Shown here one piece after another: positions 27,687-36,237 of a stretch of 64,000 nucleotides of DNA. The number at the start of each line of letters is the position of its first letter. Within the stretch, counting starts at the first letter, position 1. The notes under the pieces were generated by a model. It ran no database searches. It saw only the letters and a list, made by a program, of their open reading frames with translations, and had not been told where the DNA came from. The stretch lies in assembly GCA_035575925.1 (NCBI GenBank), contig DATLXK010000038.1, positions 1 to 64,000 on the forward strand, read 5' to 3'. Both the position numbers and the translations under genes were made by a program. This stretch comes from DASWTL01 sp035575925. Lineage in GTDB: Bacteria > Bacteroidota > Bacteroidia > Sphingobacteriales > Sphingobacteriaceae.

Positions 27687-28823
27687 ATGAAAAGAGTCTA
27701 CTTTATCCCACTTCTAATAATTTCCCTGAATTGCACATCGCAAACGAAAAAAGAAGAAAAAAATACTTCATCATCCGAAATACTTAGTAACCCAGCTCCA
27801 GTATTTACCACTGATACGCTTTATAAAGATTTTAAAAATCCATGGGGAATGGTTTGGTTACCTGATGGAAGATTACTGGTTACTGAACGCGCCGGCGAAA
27901 TCCTGGTATTCAATAAAGATAAATATACAGGGCAAAAGTTAATCGGCTTACCTGCCGTTTATAAACAGGGTCAAAGCGGCTTATTTGATATTCAGCTTCA
28001 CCCAAATTATAAGAAGAACGGATACATTTATTTTGCATATGCTAAACCCGGGACCGGAGGAGGAAGCACGGCTATTATGAGGGCTAAACTAAAAGGAAAT
28101 ACATTAACAGAGCAGCAGAATATATACATAACAAACCCTATACTAAACTCAGGTCAGCATTTTGGTGGCCGGATTATTTTTGATAAGAGCGGCTATTTAT
28201 ATTTTAGCTCTGGTGAACGTGGTACCAAACCCAATGCACAGGATCTGGAAAATGATCATGGAAAAATCCACAGGTTACATGATGACGGGAGTATTCCGGC
28301 CGATAATCCTTTTACAAGAAAGACAGGCTTAAAAAGCTCTGTTTGGTCTTATGGTCATCGCAATCCCCAGGGTATGGTATATGATTCAGAGAACGATCTA
28401 ATCTGGGCTCATGAGCATGGAGCAAAAGGAGGAGACGAATTAAACATTATTGAAAAAGGTGCAAATTATGGGTGGCCTCTTACTACTTATGGGGTAAATT
28501 ATAATGGGGATATCATATCAGAATTTAAAGAAAAGGAAGGCATAAATAAGCCTGTTCATTACTGGGTACCTTCCATTGCCCCGTGCGGTATGGTTTTAGT
28601 TACTTCGGACAGATATACCGGTTGGAAAAACAGTTTACTAGTTGGTGCGATGGCTAAAACGCATGTAGCGCGTATAAAACTTAACGGCAAGGCCTTTGCT
28701 GCGGAGGAAAAATTACTTCAAAACGTGGGCAGGGTTCGCCATGTAGCGCAAAGTCCTGATGGGTATATTTATGTTCTAACAGAAGGTAAGGGGATGTTAC
28801 TTAAGTTAAAACCAATTAGTTAG
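27687..28823 (+). CDS. PQQ-type (Asd-like) sugar dehydrogenase, lipoprotein
   Basis: A 378-residue exported beta-propeller of the glucose/sorbosone dehydrogenase family. The signal peptide has lipobox SLNC, so the protein is probably anchored and periplasm- or surface-facing. Family motifs are NPWGMVWLPDGRLLVTER, LHPNY, SYGHRNPQG and HEHGAKGGDELN. Soluble aldose sugar dehydrogenases of this type oxidise sugars with PQQ as cofactor. No PQQ-synthesis genes are in the window, so cofactor supply and activity are unproven. The start directly follows a short unsupported frame (TAAATG). Confidence 0.88.
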   Translation: MKRVYFIPLLIISLNCTSQTKKEEKNTSSSEILSNPAPVFTTDTLYKDFKNPWGMVWLPDGRLLVTERAGEILVFNKDKYTGQKLIGLPAVYKQGQSGLFDIQLHPNYKKNGYIYFAYAKPGTGGGSTAIMRAKLKGNTLTEQQNIYITNPILNSGQHFGGRIIFDKSGYLYFSSGERGTKPNAQDLENDHGKIHRLHDDGSIPADNPFTRKTGLKSSVWSYGHRNPQGMVYDSENDLIWAHEHGAKGGDELNIIEKGANYGWPLTTYGVNYNGDIISEFKEKEGINKPVHYWVPSIAPCGMVLVTSDRYTGWKNSLLVGAMAKTHVARIKLNGKAFAAEEKLLQNVGRVRHVAQSPDGYIYVLTEGKGMLLKLKPIS

Positions 28824-28885
28824 CGCAACAAACCTTTTACACTATAATCTTTTGGTAAGAGTAATATTTTTAACAACGGTTTTAA

Positions 28886-29170
28886 TCAGGCCACAATCCG
28901 GTTCCACTCGGGATGATCTTTTATAAAATCTCGTATATAAGAACACAAAGGGACGGCTTTTAATTTATGCTCTTCCAGGTAATAAAAAGTTTTCTCAACT
29001 AATATTTCGGCTATTCCTTTTCCACGCAATTCCCTGGGTACTTCTGTATGAATTAAAGATACGGTGTTATTCTTTTTTTGATAATCAATAAAAGAGCGCT
29101 TCCCTTCTACCATTAATTCAAAACTATGGATAAGCTCATTGTTCATTAGTTCTATGCTTTGAAAATCCAT
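28886..29170 (-). CDS. Small GNAT-type N-acetyltransferase (YjdJ-like)
   Basis: A 94-residue protein of the short GNAT-like group. The acetyl-CoA loop is in PRELRGKGIAEILVE, and the ending CSYIRDFIKDHPEW is characteristic of this small group. It is 19 bases upstream of... rather, it follows the FMN reductase gene by 19 bases in the same direction, so the two are likely co-transcribed. The substrate is unknown. Confidence 0.82.
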   Translation of the reverse strand: MDFQSIELMNNELIHSFELMVEGKRSFIDYQKKNNTVSLIHTEVPRELRGKGIAEILVEKTFYYLEEHKLKAVPLCSYIRDFIKDHPEWNRIVA

Positions 29171-29189
29171 CTTTTAGTTAGTTAAATTA

Positions 29190-29729
29190 TTAATTAAAAA
29201 TTGTTTTGCTTAGTGTAAGGTAGCTATTTAAAAACTGTTCCAGGAGTTGTTCATAGCCCTCGTCTGTAAGCTTTTGATTTGTAAATAACTTTTGAACCTG
29301 GGGGGTGATCAGGAACTGAGGGCATACTATTCCGTTTAGTTTTAATGCATAATGCTGCAAGTTTTTTAATGCATTAATTCCTCCGAGCACGCCCGTTGAA
29401 ACCGTAATAAATCCAAAAATTTTATTGGCGTATTCTTTATCAAAATAGTCCATGGCGTTTTTTAATGCTCCGGTATAACTACCATTATGTTCCGGACAAA
29501 CGATAATAAATCCATCGGTCTGGTCAAGGTTAACCTTTAATTGCTTAAGCCTGGTTTCCGGATCCGGGTGTGTGGCGAATGTGTAATCCAATAGCGGAAG
29601 GTTACTTTCTTTAACATCCCAGAGCCAGTTAGTAATATGTAGTTTATTTAAACGGTTTTGTACTTCGAGTGCTACCTGGTGAGATTGCCTGTCCGGCCTT
29701 GCGCTTCCGGATATGATTGCAATGTTCAT
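29190..29729 (-). CDS. NAD(P)H-dependent FMN reductase-like oxidoreductase
   Basis: A 179-residue flavodoxin-fold protein. The phosphate-binding start ISGSARPDRQSHQVA and the flavin loop CPEHNGSYTGALKNAMDY are both intact. This is the signature of the NADPH-dependent FMN reductase family, whose members reduce quinones, azo compounds or free flavin. It precedes the small GNAT gene with a 19-base gap. The physiological substrate is unknown. Confidence 0.88.
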   Translation of the reverse strand: MNIAIISGSARPDRQSHQVALEVQNRLNKLHITNWLWDVKESNLPLLDYTFATHPDPETRLKQLKVNLDQTDGFIIVCPEHNGSYTGALKNAMDYFDKEYANKIFGFITVSTGVLGGINALKNLQHYALKLNGIVCPQFLITPQVQKLFTNQKLTDEGYEQLLEQFLNSYLTLSKTIFN

Positions 29730-29795
29730 ATTTATATTAATGAGATTAGTATGTGTTAATCGATCAGTTGGCAGGTAAAATTGATACGCCTGTAA

Positions 29796-30500
29796 TTACT
29801 TCTTTATTCCTTTATAACTAATATCGGCATATTCTACTTTGCACTCAGAACCCATAGGAGATTGAGAATAGAAGCCAATTTTTATATTTTTTGGCTTACT
29901 GTAAACAAAATTTCTCACTACGCTCCACTCTTTTCCATCCTGAGAAGCAAGGAACGTGTAAACAATTCCCGACTTTTTTACTCTCAGATATATCTCCCTA
30001 TTATTCGGGATATTAAAATAACTATCATCTGTGACTTTATTTTTAACTACCGAGGTGCCCAAAATCAATTTACTTCCTGTATTTTGAAATAATATTTTAG
30101 CCCAGTTATCCCTATCCGTGTAAACCAGTATGGCTCCCCCATCATATTGGTTGTCAAAAACCGGTTTTATTCTGGCTGAAAAATCGAAATCATTATGGGG
30201 TGTAAATAAAAATTTCGGCGCATTACCCTTAGAATAACTGCCACTGGCAGAGTTATGGAGATCGGTTTGTTTTCCGGCTGTCATCAATAGTGAGTTATCT
30301 GATAAGATTTTGAACTCCTGTGGTTTATCGAGCAGGATGTATGGAGAAGGCAAGTCCCTTATCCTTCCGGAATCTGCTGTATAACTGCCGTTTCCCTTAG
30401 ACTGACCTTGTGCCCTGGCATTATCCGATAAAAAAACTACGGTCATCCCGAAAAACGGCAACAGTATAAAAAAACGTAAAAAAGATTTGATGAGAATCAT
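29796..30500 (-). CDS. Exported DUF1349 (concanavalin-like) protein
   Basis: A 234-residue exported protein with an N-terminal signal peptide or anchor (residues 1-30). A DUF1349-like beta-sandwich follows, with FSARIKPVFDNQYDGGAILVYTD, then WAKILFQNTG, VYTFLASQDGKEWSVVRNF and KIGFYSQSP. Such folds often bind carbohydrate, but no catalytic residues are evident. It is divergent from the class A serine hydrolase gene. Confidence 0.78.
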   Translation of the reverse strand: MILIKSFLRFFILLPFFGMTVVFLSDNARAQGQSKGNGSYTADSGRIRDLPSPYILLDKPQEFKILSDNSLLMTAGKQTDLHNSASGSYSKGNAPKFLFTPHNDFDFSARIKPVFDNQYDGGAILVYTDRDNWAKILFQNTGSKLILGTSVVKNKVTDDSYFNIPNNREIYLRVKKSGIVYTFLASQDGKEWSVVRNFVYSKPKNIKIGFYSQSPMGSECKVEYADISYKGIKK

Positions 30501-30647
30501 GAGAAATATATACAGTGTATCTGAATAAATATATAATTAAAACCAGTATTTTGCAACCTCAATATTTACAAGGTACCGTTTTAACCTTGTTGGATTTCCT
30601 GTAAAACTGACGCATTTATTATCTTGAAAATTATATTCAACCCAAAT

Positions 30648-31586
30648 ATGAAAATCAGAGTTTTTAACAGACTGTTTTTTACCGCATTATTAATAATTTC
30701 TGTGATCGGCGCAAATGCCCAGAATAAACCTGATCGAAAACTACAGATAAAATTAAATCAACTTATATCAGGTTTTAATGGCGAGGTAGGTATCTATGTC
30801 AAAAATTTAAAAACAGGAAAAACAGCATCGGTAAATGCAGATACCATATTTCCTACAGCAAGCATGATTAAGGTACCTATTATGTGCGGGGTTTTTGACC
30901 AGATAGAAAAGGGGAAATTACAGTATAATATGCTTTTAACATATAAAGACAGCCTGTTGTATGAAGGCGAGGACATCTTGGGTTCTTTTAAAGATGGCGA
31001 GAAAATAAGGTTAAGCAAGGTGCAGATGCTGAGCATAACAACAAGTGATAATACCGCGAGCCTGTGGCTGCAGAAACTGGCAGGCGAAACAAATGTAAAT
31101 AGCTGGCTGGAACAAAGTGGTTTTAAATACACCAGGCTAAATTCACGTACACCGGGCCGCAGGGCATTTCAGCAAAAATACGGCTGGGGACAAACCACAC
31201 CCAGGGAAATGGCCTTACTTGTAGAAAAAATACATGCAGGAAACGCAGTTAATGCCGCAGCAAGCGAACGCATGTATCGTAACATGATCAGGATCTATTT
31301 TGATGATGTGGCACTTTCTCAAATTCCTCCCTTTATACAGGCCGCCTCTAAACAAGGTGCAGTGGATGCATCACGCTCTGAAGTGGTATTAGTTAATGCT
31401 CCTCACGGCGATTATGTTTTCTGCATTATCACTAAAAAACAAAAGGACACTAGCTGGGAACCTGCTAATGAAGGCTGGAAGCTGATCAGAAATTTATCTA
31501 AAATGTTATGGAACTATTATGAACCACAATCCAGATGGGTTCCGGCAATAGGAACAGAGAAAATGGAGATAAATACCGTTCAGTAA
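30648..31586 (+). CDS. Class A beta-lactamase-like serine hydrolase
   Basis: A 312-residue exported protein starting at ATG 30648. An upstream in-frame TTG (30624) is less likely because the ATG gives a clean signal peptide ending GANAQ. The active-site SMIK motif is at S72-K75, and the SDN motif is in TTSDNTAS. The usual KTG triad is replaced by KQGAVD, as seen in many Bacteroidota serine hydrolases. True beta-lactamase activity is therefore uncertain, and a peptidoglycan or ester substrate is equally possible. The next gene encodes another serine hydrolase in the same direction. Confidence 0.85.
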   Translation: MKIRVFNRLFFTALLIISVIGANAQNKPDRKLQIKLNQLISGFNGEVGIYVKNLKTGKTASVNADTIFPTASMIKVPIMCGVFDQIEKGKLQYNMLLTYKDSLLYEGEDILGSFKDGEKIRLSKVQMLSITTSDNTASLWLQKLAGETNVNSWLEQSGFKYTRLNSRTPGRRAFQQKYGWGQTTPREMALLVEKIHAGNAVNAAASERMYRNMIRIYFDDVALSQIPPFIQAASKQGAVDASRSEVVLVNAPHGDYVFCIITKKQKDTSWEPANEGWKLIRNLSKMLWNYYEPQSRWVPAIGTEKMEINTVQ

Positions 31587-31734
31587 TACGTTGAAATTTT
31601 GGAGGTAATTGTTATGAGTACTACTTATTCCCGCAATAACCCGCAAATTAATGCCTATATTTTCCGGATTTAGTATTGCCAACTCGCTTCAAAAACATAA
31701 CTTAGCTTTTGTAATTTATTCCATTCTCATCGAA

Positions 31735-33546
31735 ATGAAGAAAACTTTTTATTCGATTATTGTATGTTGTTCACTCTTATTAGTCAGTATCAACACATTT
31801 TCGCAAAACTCAAATAATGTTATAAAAACATTGTTAAAAGAATATAAAGATGCAGAAAACTCAACCTTTCTGTTCAACAACAGATCAAAGATCATTCCCT
31901 TACAAAATTTGCATGAAAGTAAAATAGCAAGTGTAAACCTGGGCTCGGATTATTCATTAGCTTTTGACAGCCTGTTAAAAAAATATGCCGCCATCAAAAG
32001 CTTTGACTTGTTGGATTATACTATACCAAACCATTCTGTTAATGATCTTAGTGAAGACCTTAAATTTTATAATACGATTGTAATACAAGTAAATCAGGGA
32101 TCGTTAAATAACTCTGAGATAATAAAGTTTATATCAGAAACCATCAGAAATAAGAAAGTGATTATTACAGGGTTTGGAAATATAAAAGCATTACAGAAGC
32201 TTGAGGGCTTTTCAGTTCCAGTGATCTGGTGTGCTGAGAACTCATCCATTGGGGCTCAGTATGCTGCTCAACTCATTTTTGGCGGGGTTGCTGCAACAAA
32301 TCAATTTACTAAAAATATAAGTTCAACCTTTCGTGCAGGCTCGGCATACACAACAGAAAAAGTTCGCTTAAAATATATTACCCCGGAGCAAGCGGGGCTT
32401 AGTTCAAACTCCCTGGACAGCATTGACGTAATTGCTGCAGAAGCCATCCGCGAAAAATCAACTCCAAGTGTTGTTGTTCTTGTTATTAAAGATGGTAACG
32501 TGATTTTTAATAAAGCCTATGGAACCCATACTTATGAGGGAACCCGGTCTGCTTCCATAAACGATATTTATGATCTGGCTTCCATTACTAAGGTATCAGC
32601 TACTACGGTTTCTGCGATGCGTTTGTTTGAGCAGAAAAAACTCAGCCTGGATAGTACACTGGGAGCTTACCTTCCGCGGGCAAGAAATACCGACAAACAA
32701 AATATGCTGGTACGCGATGTTTTGCTTCACCAATCGGGATTAGCCGGAATATCTTTTCATAACAAAATCAAGCCTGAAAATCATAGCACCGATTCATCTT
32801 ATAATTTCCCGGTTAAAGTGGCCGATAACTACTTTTTGAGAAGAAACTACTTCCGCGATATTATGTGGCCCATTATCCTGACTTCTCCTGTGGTAAATGC
32901 CGGCAAATATAATTACACAGATTTCAGCTTGTATGTAATGAAAGAGATTGTAGAACAGCAATCATCCATACCGATTGAGGAGTTTGTACAAAAAGAATTT
33001 TACCGGCCTTTAGGTATGCAAACTGCCGGCTATAATCCTTTAACGCGATTTCCCAAAGACCAGATAGTTCCAACCGAGGTAGATGATACTTTCCGGAAAA
33101 CCTTAGTGCACGGTTATGTACATGATGAGGGAGCCGCTATGCTGGGAGGAGTTTCAGGGCATGCCGGGTTGTTTGCAAGCGCTACAGATCTGGGTATCCT
33201 GTACCAAATGCTGCTTAATAAAGGCTCTTATGGCGGTGTGCAATATTTTACACCGGAAACTGTTGATCTTTTTACTTCAAAACAATCTTTGGTAAGCAGA
33301 CGCGGTTTGGGCTTTGATCGCAGGGAGATTAGTCCATCAAGTTCATACCCTTCAAAATACGCGTCTCCCGAAACATTCGGACATACCGGCTTCACGGGTA
33401 CCAATATCTGGGTTGATCCAAAATACAATCTCGTTTATGTTTTCCTGTCCAATCGTGTGTATCCAAAAAGAACTGATAAATTATATGAAATAAATATCCG
33501 CCAACGCATTTTTGATACCATTTATAAAGCTATCCTAAAACCATAA
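31735..33546 (+). CDS. Serine hydrolase: GH3 C-terminal-like region fused to class C beta-lactamase domain
   Basis: From ATG 31735 the protein has 603 residues with signal peptide MKKTFYSIIVCCSLLLVSIN; an upstream ATG (31651) would add 28 unlikely residues. Residues about 35-210 resemble the GH3 C-terminal domain (SKIIPLQNL, KIASVNLG, VPVIWCAEN). Residues about 220-600 are a beta-lactamase/DD-peptidase fold with SITK, YTD in the YxN position and HTG motifs. Bacteroidota commonly carry a three-part protein, GH3 N plus GH3 C plus beta-lactamase. Here the catalytic GH3 N domain is missing, so only the serine hydrolase should be active. Confidence 0.82.
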   Translation: MKKTFYSIIVCCSLLLVSINTFSQNSNNVIKTLLKEYKDAENSTFLFNNRSKIIPLQNLHESKIASVNLGSDYSLAFDSLLKKYAAIKSFDLLDYTIPNHSVNDLSEDLKFYNTIVIQVNQGSLNNSEIIKFISETIRNKKVIITGFGNIKALQKLEGFSVPVIWCAENSSIGAQYAAQLIFGGVAATNQFTKNISSTFRAGSAYTTEKVRLKYITPEQAGLSSNSLDSIDVIAAEAIREKSTPSVVVLVIKDGNVIFNKAYGTHTYEGTRSASINDIYDLASITKVSATTVSAMRLFEQKKLSLDSTLGAYLPRARNTDKQNMLVRDVLLHQSGLAGISFHNKIKPENHSTDSSYNFPVKVADNYFLRRNYFRDIMWPIILTSPVVNAGKYNYTDFSLYVMKEIVEQQSSIPIEEFVQKEFYRPLGMQTAGYNPLTRFPKDQIVPTEVDDTFRKTLVHGYVHDEGAAMLGGVSGHAGLFASATDLGILYQMLLNKGSYGGVQYFTPETVDLFTSKQSLVSRRGLGFDRREISPSSSYPSKYASPETFGHTGFTGTNIWVDPKYNLVYVFLSNRVYPKRTDKLYEINIRQRIFDTIYKAILKP

Positions 33547-33676
33547 TATAATAAACCCCTTCAGCATGTATGAGCGAAAAAGCAATATAGAAGACCTGGG
33601 AGCCCGGATTAAGCCAGTATAAGCAAATGCGAACTAAATATGTATTGTATTCTAATTAACTAATCATCTGTTGGAT

Positions 33677-35206
33677 ATGGCAAAGAAAAAATCACTGATA
33701 CTTCTTTTAACTCTTGTTTTTAGTATTGAAGCATGGGCACAAATAAATAACAAACCTCCTAAACGCGAATTACGCGGTATATGGCTTACTACTGTGCAAC
33801 ACATAGATTGGCCCACAAAAGGGAATACGAATCCAATTGCGCAGCAAAAGGAGATGATCGATATATTGGATAATCATCAAAAAACGGGCATTAATGCTAT
33901 TTATCTGCAAATCAGGCCATCTGCCGACGCCTTTTATGGCAGAGGAAGGGAATTATGGAGCCAGTTTTTAACAGGAAAACAAGGCGTTGCGCCAAATCCG
34001 GGCTGGGATCCTTTAGATTTTGCCATAAAAGAAGCAAATAAACGAGGAATGGAATTGCATGCCTGGCTTAACCCATACCGGGCCACAAATGATCTCATTG
34101 ACACTAATACCAGTCAAAATCACCTTACACGCACACATCCTGAATGGTTTTTTACTTATGGAAGTAAAACTTACTTTAATCCGGGCTTGCCACAGGTAAG
34201 AGATTATATAGTACAGGTTGTGATGGATGTGGCTACAAATTATGATGTAGAAGGCATTCATTTTGATGATTATTTTTATCCGTATGGCGGCAAAACACCG
34301 GTACCTGATTCAGCAGCTTTTGCTCAATATGGCAAACAATTTTCAAGCATTTATGACTGGCGGCGTAACAATATAGATGTACTGATAAAAACCCTTTCTG
34401 ACAGTATTCATGCTACCAAAAAGCATTTAAAATTCGGAATAAGTCCGTATTCAATATGGCGCAACAAAGCAGACTCACCTGAAGGTTCAGAAACCAGCGG
34501 CAATGTAACTTTATATCATTCTATGTATGCAGATGTACGTAAATGGACTAAAGAGGGATGGCTGGATTATGTAAATCCCCAGGTGTACTTTCCTTTTAAT
34601 TATAAAGTTGCAGCATTTGAGAAACTGCACGACTGGTGGGCGGATAACGGGTATGGTAAGCATGTGTATATCGGACAGGCACCTTTTCTGGCTGAACGGG
34701 ACGCTGAAGGATGGAGAGACCGGCAGCAATTGCCAAACCAGGTACGTTACCTTCGCAAAAATCCGAACGTGCATGGCAGTATTTACTTTAGTTCTAAATC
34801 CGTAACCAACAATCTGGGTGGATTCAGAGACTCGCTTCGCAAAAGTTTTTATCAATATCCTGCCCTGGTACCAATCATGAAATGGCTGGATAGTGTGCCC
34901 CCCAATGCTCCTTCCAATTTGCTTGCTGTTGCAGAAAACGGTCAAACAAAGTTAACCTGGCGCGCCCCTGCACCGGCATTTGATGGGGATAATGCGTATG
35001 GATTTGTGGTGTATAGATTTAATAATAATGAAGCTGTTAATCTGCTGGATCCAAAATATATTCTAAAAATAAACTTTGATGCCACAACCTCTTTTACAGA
35101 CATTACAGCGCAACGCGGTAAAACGTACACGTATGCCGTAACTGCTATTGACCGTTTAAAAAATGAGAGCGGGGCTTCAAATACGGTTAAATTTAGTGTT
35201 CGCTGA
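33677..35206 (+). CDS. Secreted GH10-like (GHL10/DUF187) hydrolase, short form
   Basis: A 509-residue exported protein from ATG 33677; a TTG two codons upstream is the alternative. The signal peptide ends AWAQ. The GHL10-type barrel (about residues 25-405) has RGIWLTT, HAWLNPYRA, HFDDYFYPY and GISPYSIW. A fibronectin type III-like domain (about 415-505) follows. It shares motif order with the first part of the protein at 12822, but has no T9SS sorting domain and no extra Ig-like repeats, so it should remain periplasmic or be exported by another route. Confidence 0.9.
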   Translation: MAKKKSLILLLTLVFSIEAWAQINNKPPKRELRGIWLTTVQHIDWPTKGNTNPIAQQKEMIDILDNHQKTGINAIYLQIRPSADAFYGRGRELWSQFLTGKQGVAPNPGWDPLDFAIKEANKRGMELHAWLNPYRATNDLIDTNTSQNHLTRTHPEWFFTYGSKTYFNPGLPQVRDYIVQVVMDVATNYDVEGIHFDDYFYPYGGKTPVPDSAAFAQYGKQFSSIYDWRRNNIDVLIKTLSDSIHATKKHLKFGISPYSIWRNKADSPEGSETSGNVTLYHSMYADVRKWTKEGWLDYVNPQVYFPFNYKVAAFEKLHDWWADNGYGKHVYIGQAPFLAERDAEGWRDRQQLPNQVRYLRKNPNVHGSIYFSSKSVTNNLGGFRDSLRKSFYQYPALVPIMKWLDSVPPNAPSNLLAVAENGQTKLTWRAPAPAFDGDNAYGFVVYRFNNNEAVNLLDPKYILKINFDATTSFTDITAQRGKTYTYAVTAIDRLKNESGASNTVKFSVR

Positions 35207-35246
35207 TTAATCATATCCAAACCTAAACCGTAGCTAATACTCCTGA

Positions 35247-35275
35247 TTTGTATATAAATAAGTTTTCCTATTTTG
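35247..35275 (+). promoter_or_regulatory. Candidate promoter of the Gfo/Idh gene
   Basis: TTTG at 35247-35250, an 18-base spacer, then TATTTTG at 35269-35275 resembles the Bacteroidota promoter, with spacer and -7 box each one base short. It ends 10 bases before the ATG, implying a leaderless or near-leaderless mRNA. Confidence 0.35.
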
Positions 35276-35285
35276 CATCCTGATT

Positions 35286-36203
35286 ATGATAAAAATAGGG
35301 ATTATTGGTCTGGGAAATATTGCTGGTAAAGCTTATTTGCCTGTTTTATGCGCACTGTCAGGATTTGAATTTCATTTGTGTTCAAGAAATGAGGAGCGAT
35401 TAAAACAAATAAGTGCGGCATATCGCATCAGTGACATACATGCTGATGTGGATTCTTTAATTGATGCCGGTATTAGCGGAGCTTTTGTTCATACCGCTAC
35501 TGATTCTCATTTAGATATTATTAAGAAACTGCTTGAAGCAAAGATTCATGTATTTGCAGACAAACCCATAACTTTGGATTATGAGCTGTCCAAACAACTG
35601 GTAGAACTAGCAGAAGCAAGAAATTTGCTTTTTATGATCGGGTTTAACCGACGTTTTGCTCCAGCCTACCAATATCTTAAAGAAATACAAGAGCCTACGC
35701 TGATCATCATGCAAAAAAATCGCACATCCTTACCAGATGAAGTGCGCAGGTTCATTCTTGATGATTTTATCCATGTGGTGGATACACTCTGTTTTCTTTT
35801 CCCCTACCCCATTGATAATTTAATTGTACAGGGCATAAAAAAGCAGGGAAAGCTTTACCAAGTTGTGCTGCAATTTGTTTCTAAAAGCGGTGCGGTTGCC
35901 ATCGGAATTATGAACAGGGGAGGTAATGTAACGGAAGAAAAAGTGGAGGTTATGAGTGCTGCCATTAAGGCTGTTGCGATTAATGTATCCCAACTGGTTA
36001 TTGAAAATTCAAATATTTCAGGAATAGCCAGATCAAATGACTGGGAATCAACTCTTCATAAACGCGGATTTGAACCCATGATCAATTATTTTTTACAGGC
36101 CGTTACAACAAATAATTACAGCGCGTACAACTTACGGGATGCCTTATTTACGCATGAAATTTGCGAACGTATAGTTGAAAGACTTGAGAGCGAGCCGGAA
36201 TAA
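35286..36203 (+). CDS. Gfo/Idh/MocA family oxidoreductase
   Basis: A 305-residue cytosolic NAD(P)-dependent dehydrogenase. It has an N-terminal Rossmann motif GIIGLGNIAGKAY and the conserved FADKPITLD in the position of the family's EKP loop. The C-terminal substrate domain begins with GFNRRFAPAY. Members oxidise or reduce sugars, inositols or their derivatives; the substrate here is unknown. It is convergent with the ligase D gene, with 34 bases between the stops. Confidence 0.88.
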   Translation: MIKIGIIGLGNIAGKAYLPVLCALSGFEFHLCSRNEERLKQISAAYRISDIHADVDSLIDAGISGAFVHTATDSHLDIIKKLLEAKIHVFADKPITLDYELSKQLVELAEARNLLFMIGFNRRFAPAYQYLKEIQEPTLIIMQKNRTSLPDEVRRFILDDFIHVVDTLCFLFPYPIDNLIVQGIKKQGKLYQVVLQFVSKSGAVAIGIMNRGGNVTEEKVEVMSAAIKAVAINVSQLVIENSNISGIARSNDWESTLHKRGFEPMINYFLQAVTTNNYSAYNLRDALFTHEICERIVERLESEPE

Positions 36204-36237
36204 TTTAACTTGTTTAGAAATTATAAAACAACTGCCA

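Noticed and set aside
30648..31586. Dedicated antibiotic-resistance beta-lactamase
   Set aside because: SxxK and SDN motifs are present, but KTG is replaced by KQG and the setting is envelope housekeeping. Resistance function cannot be claimed.
34511..34945. 144-codon minus-strand frame inside the second GH10-like gene
   Set aside because: Antisense to a conserved catalytic domain with no start context or domain; best explained as chance.
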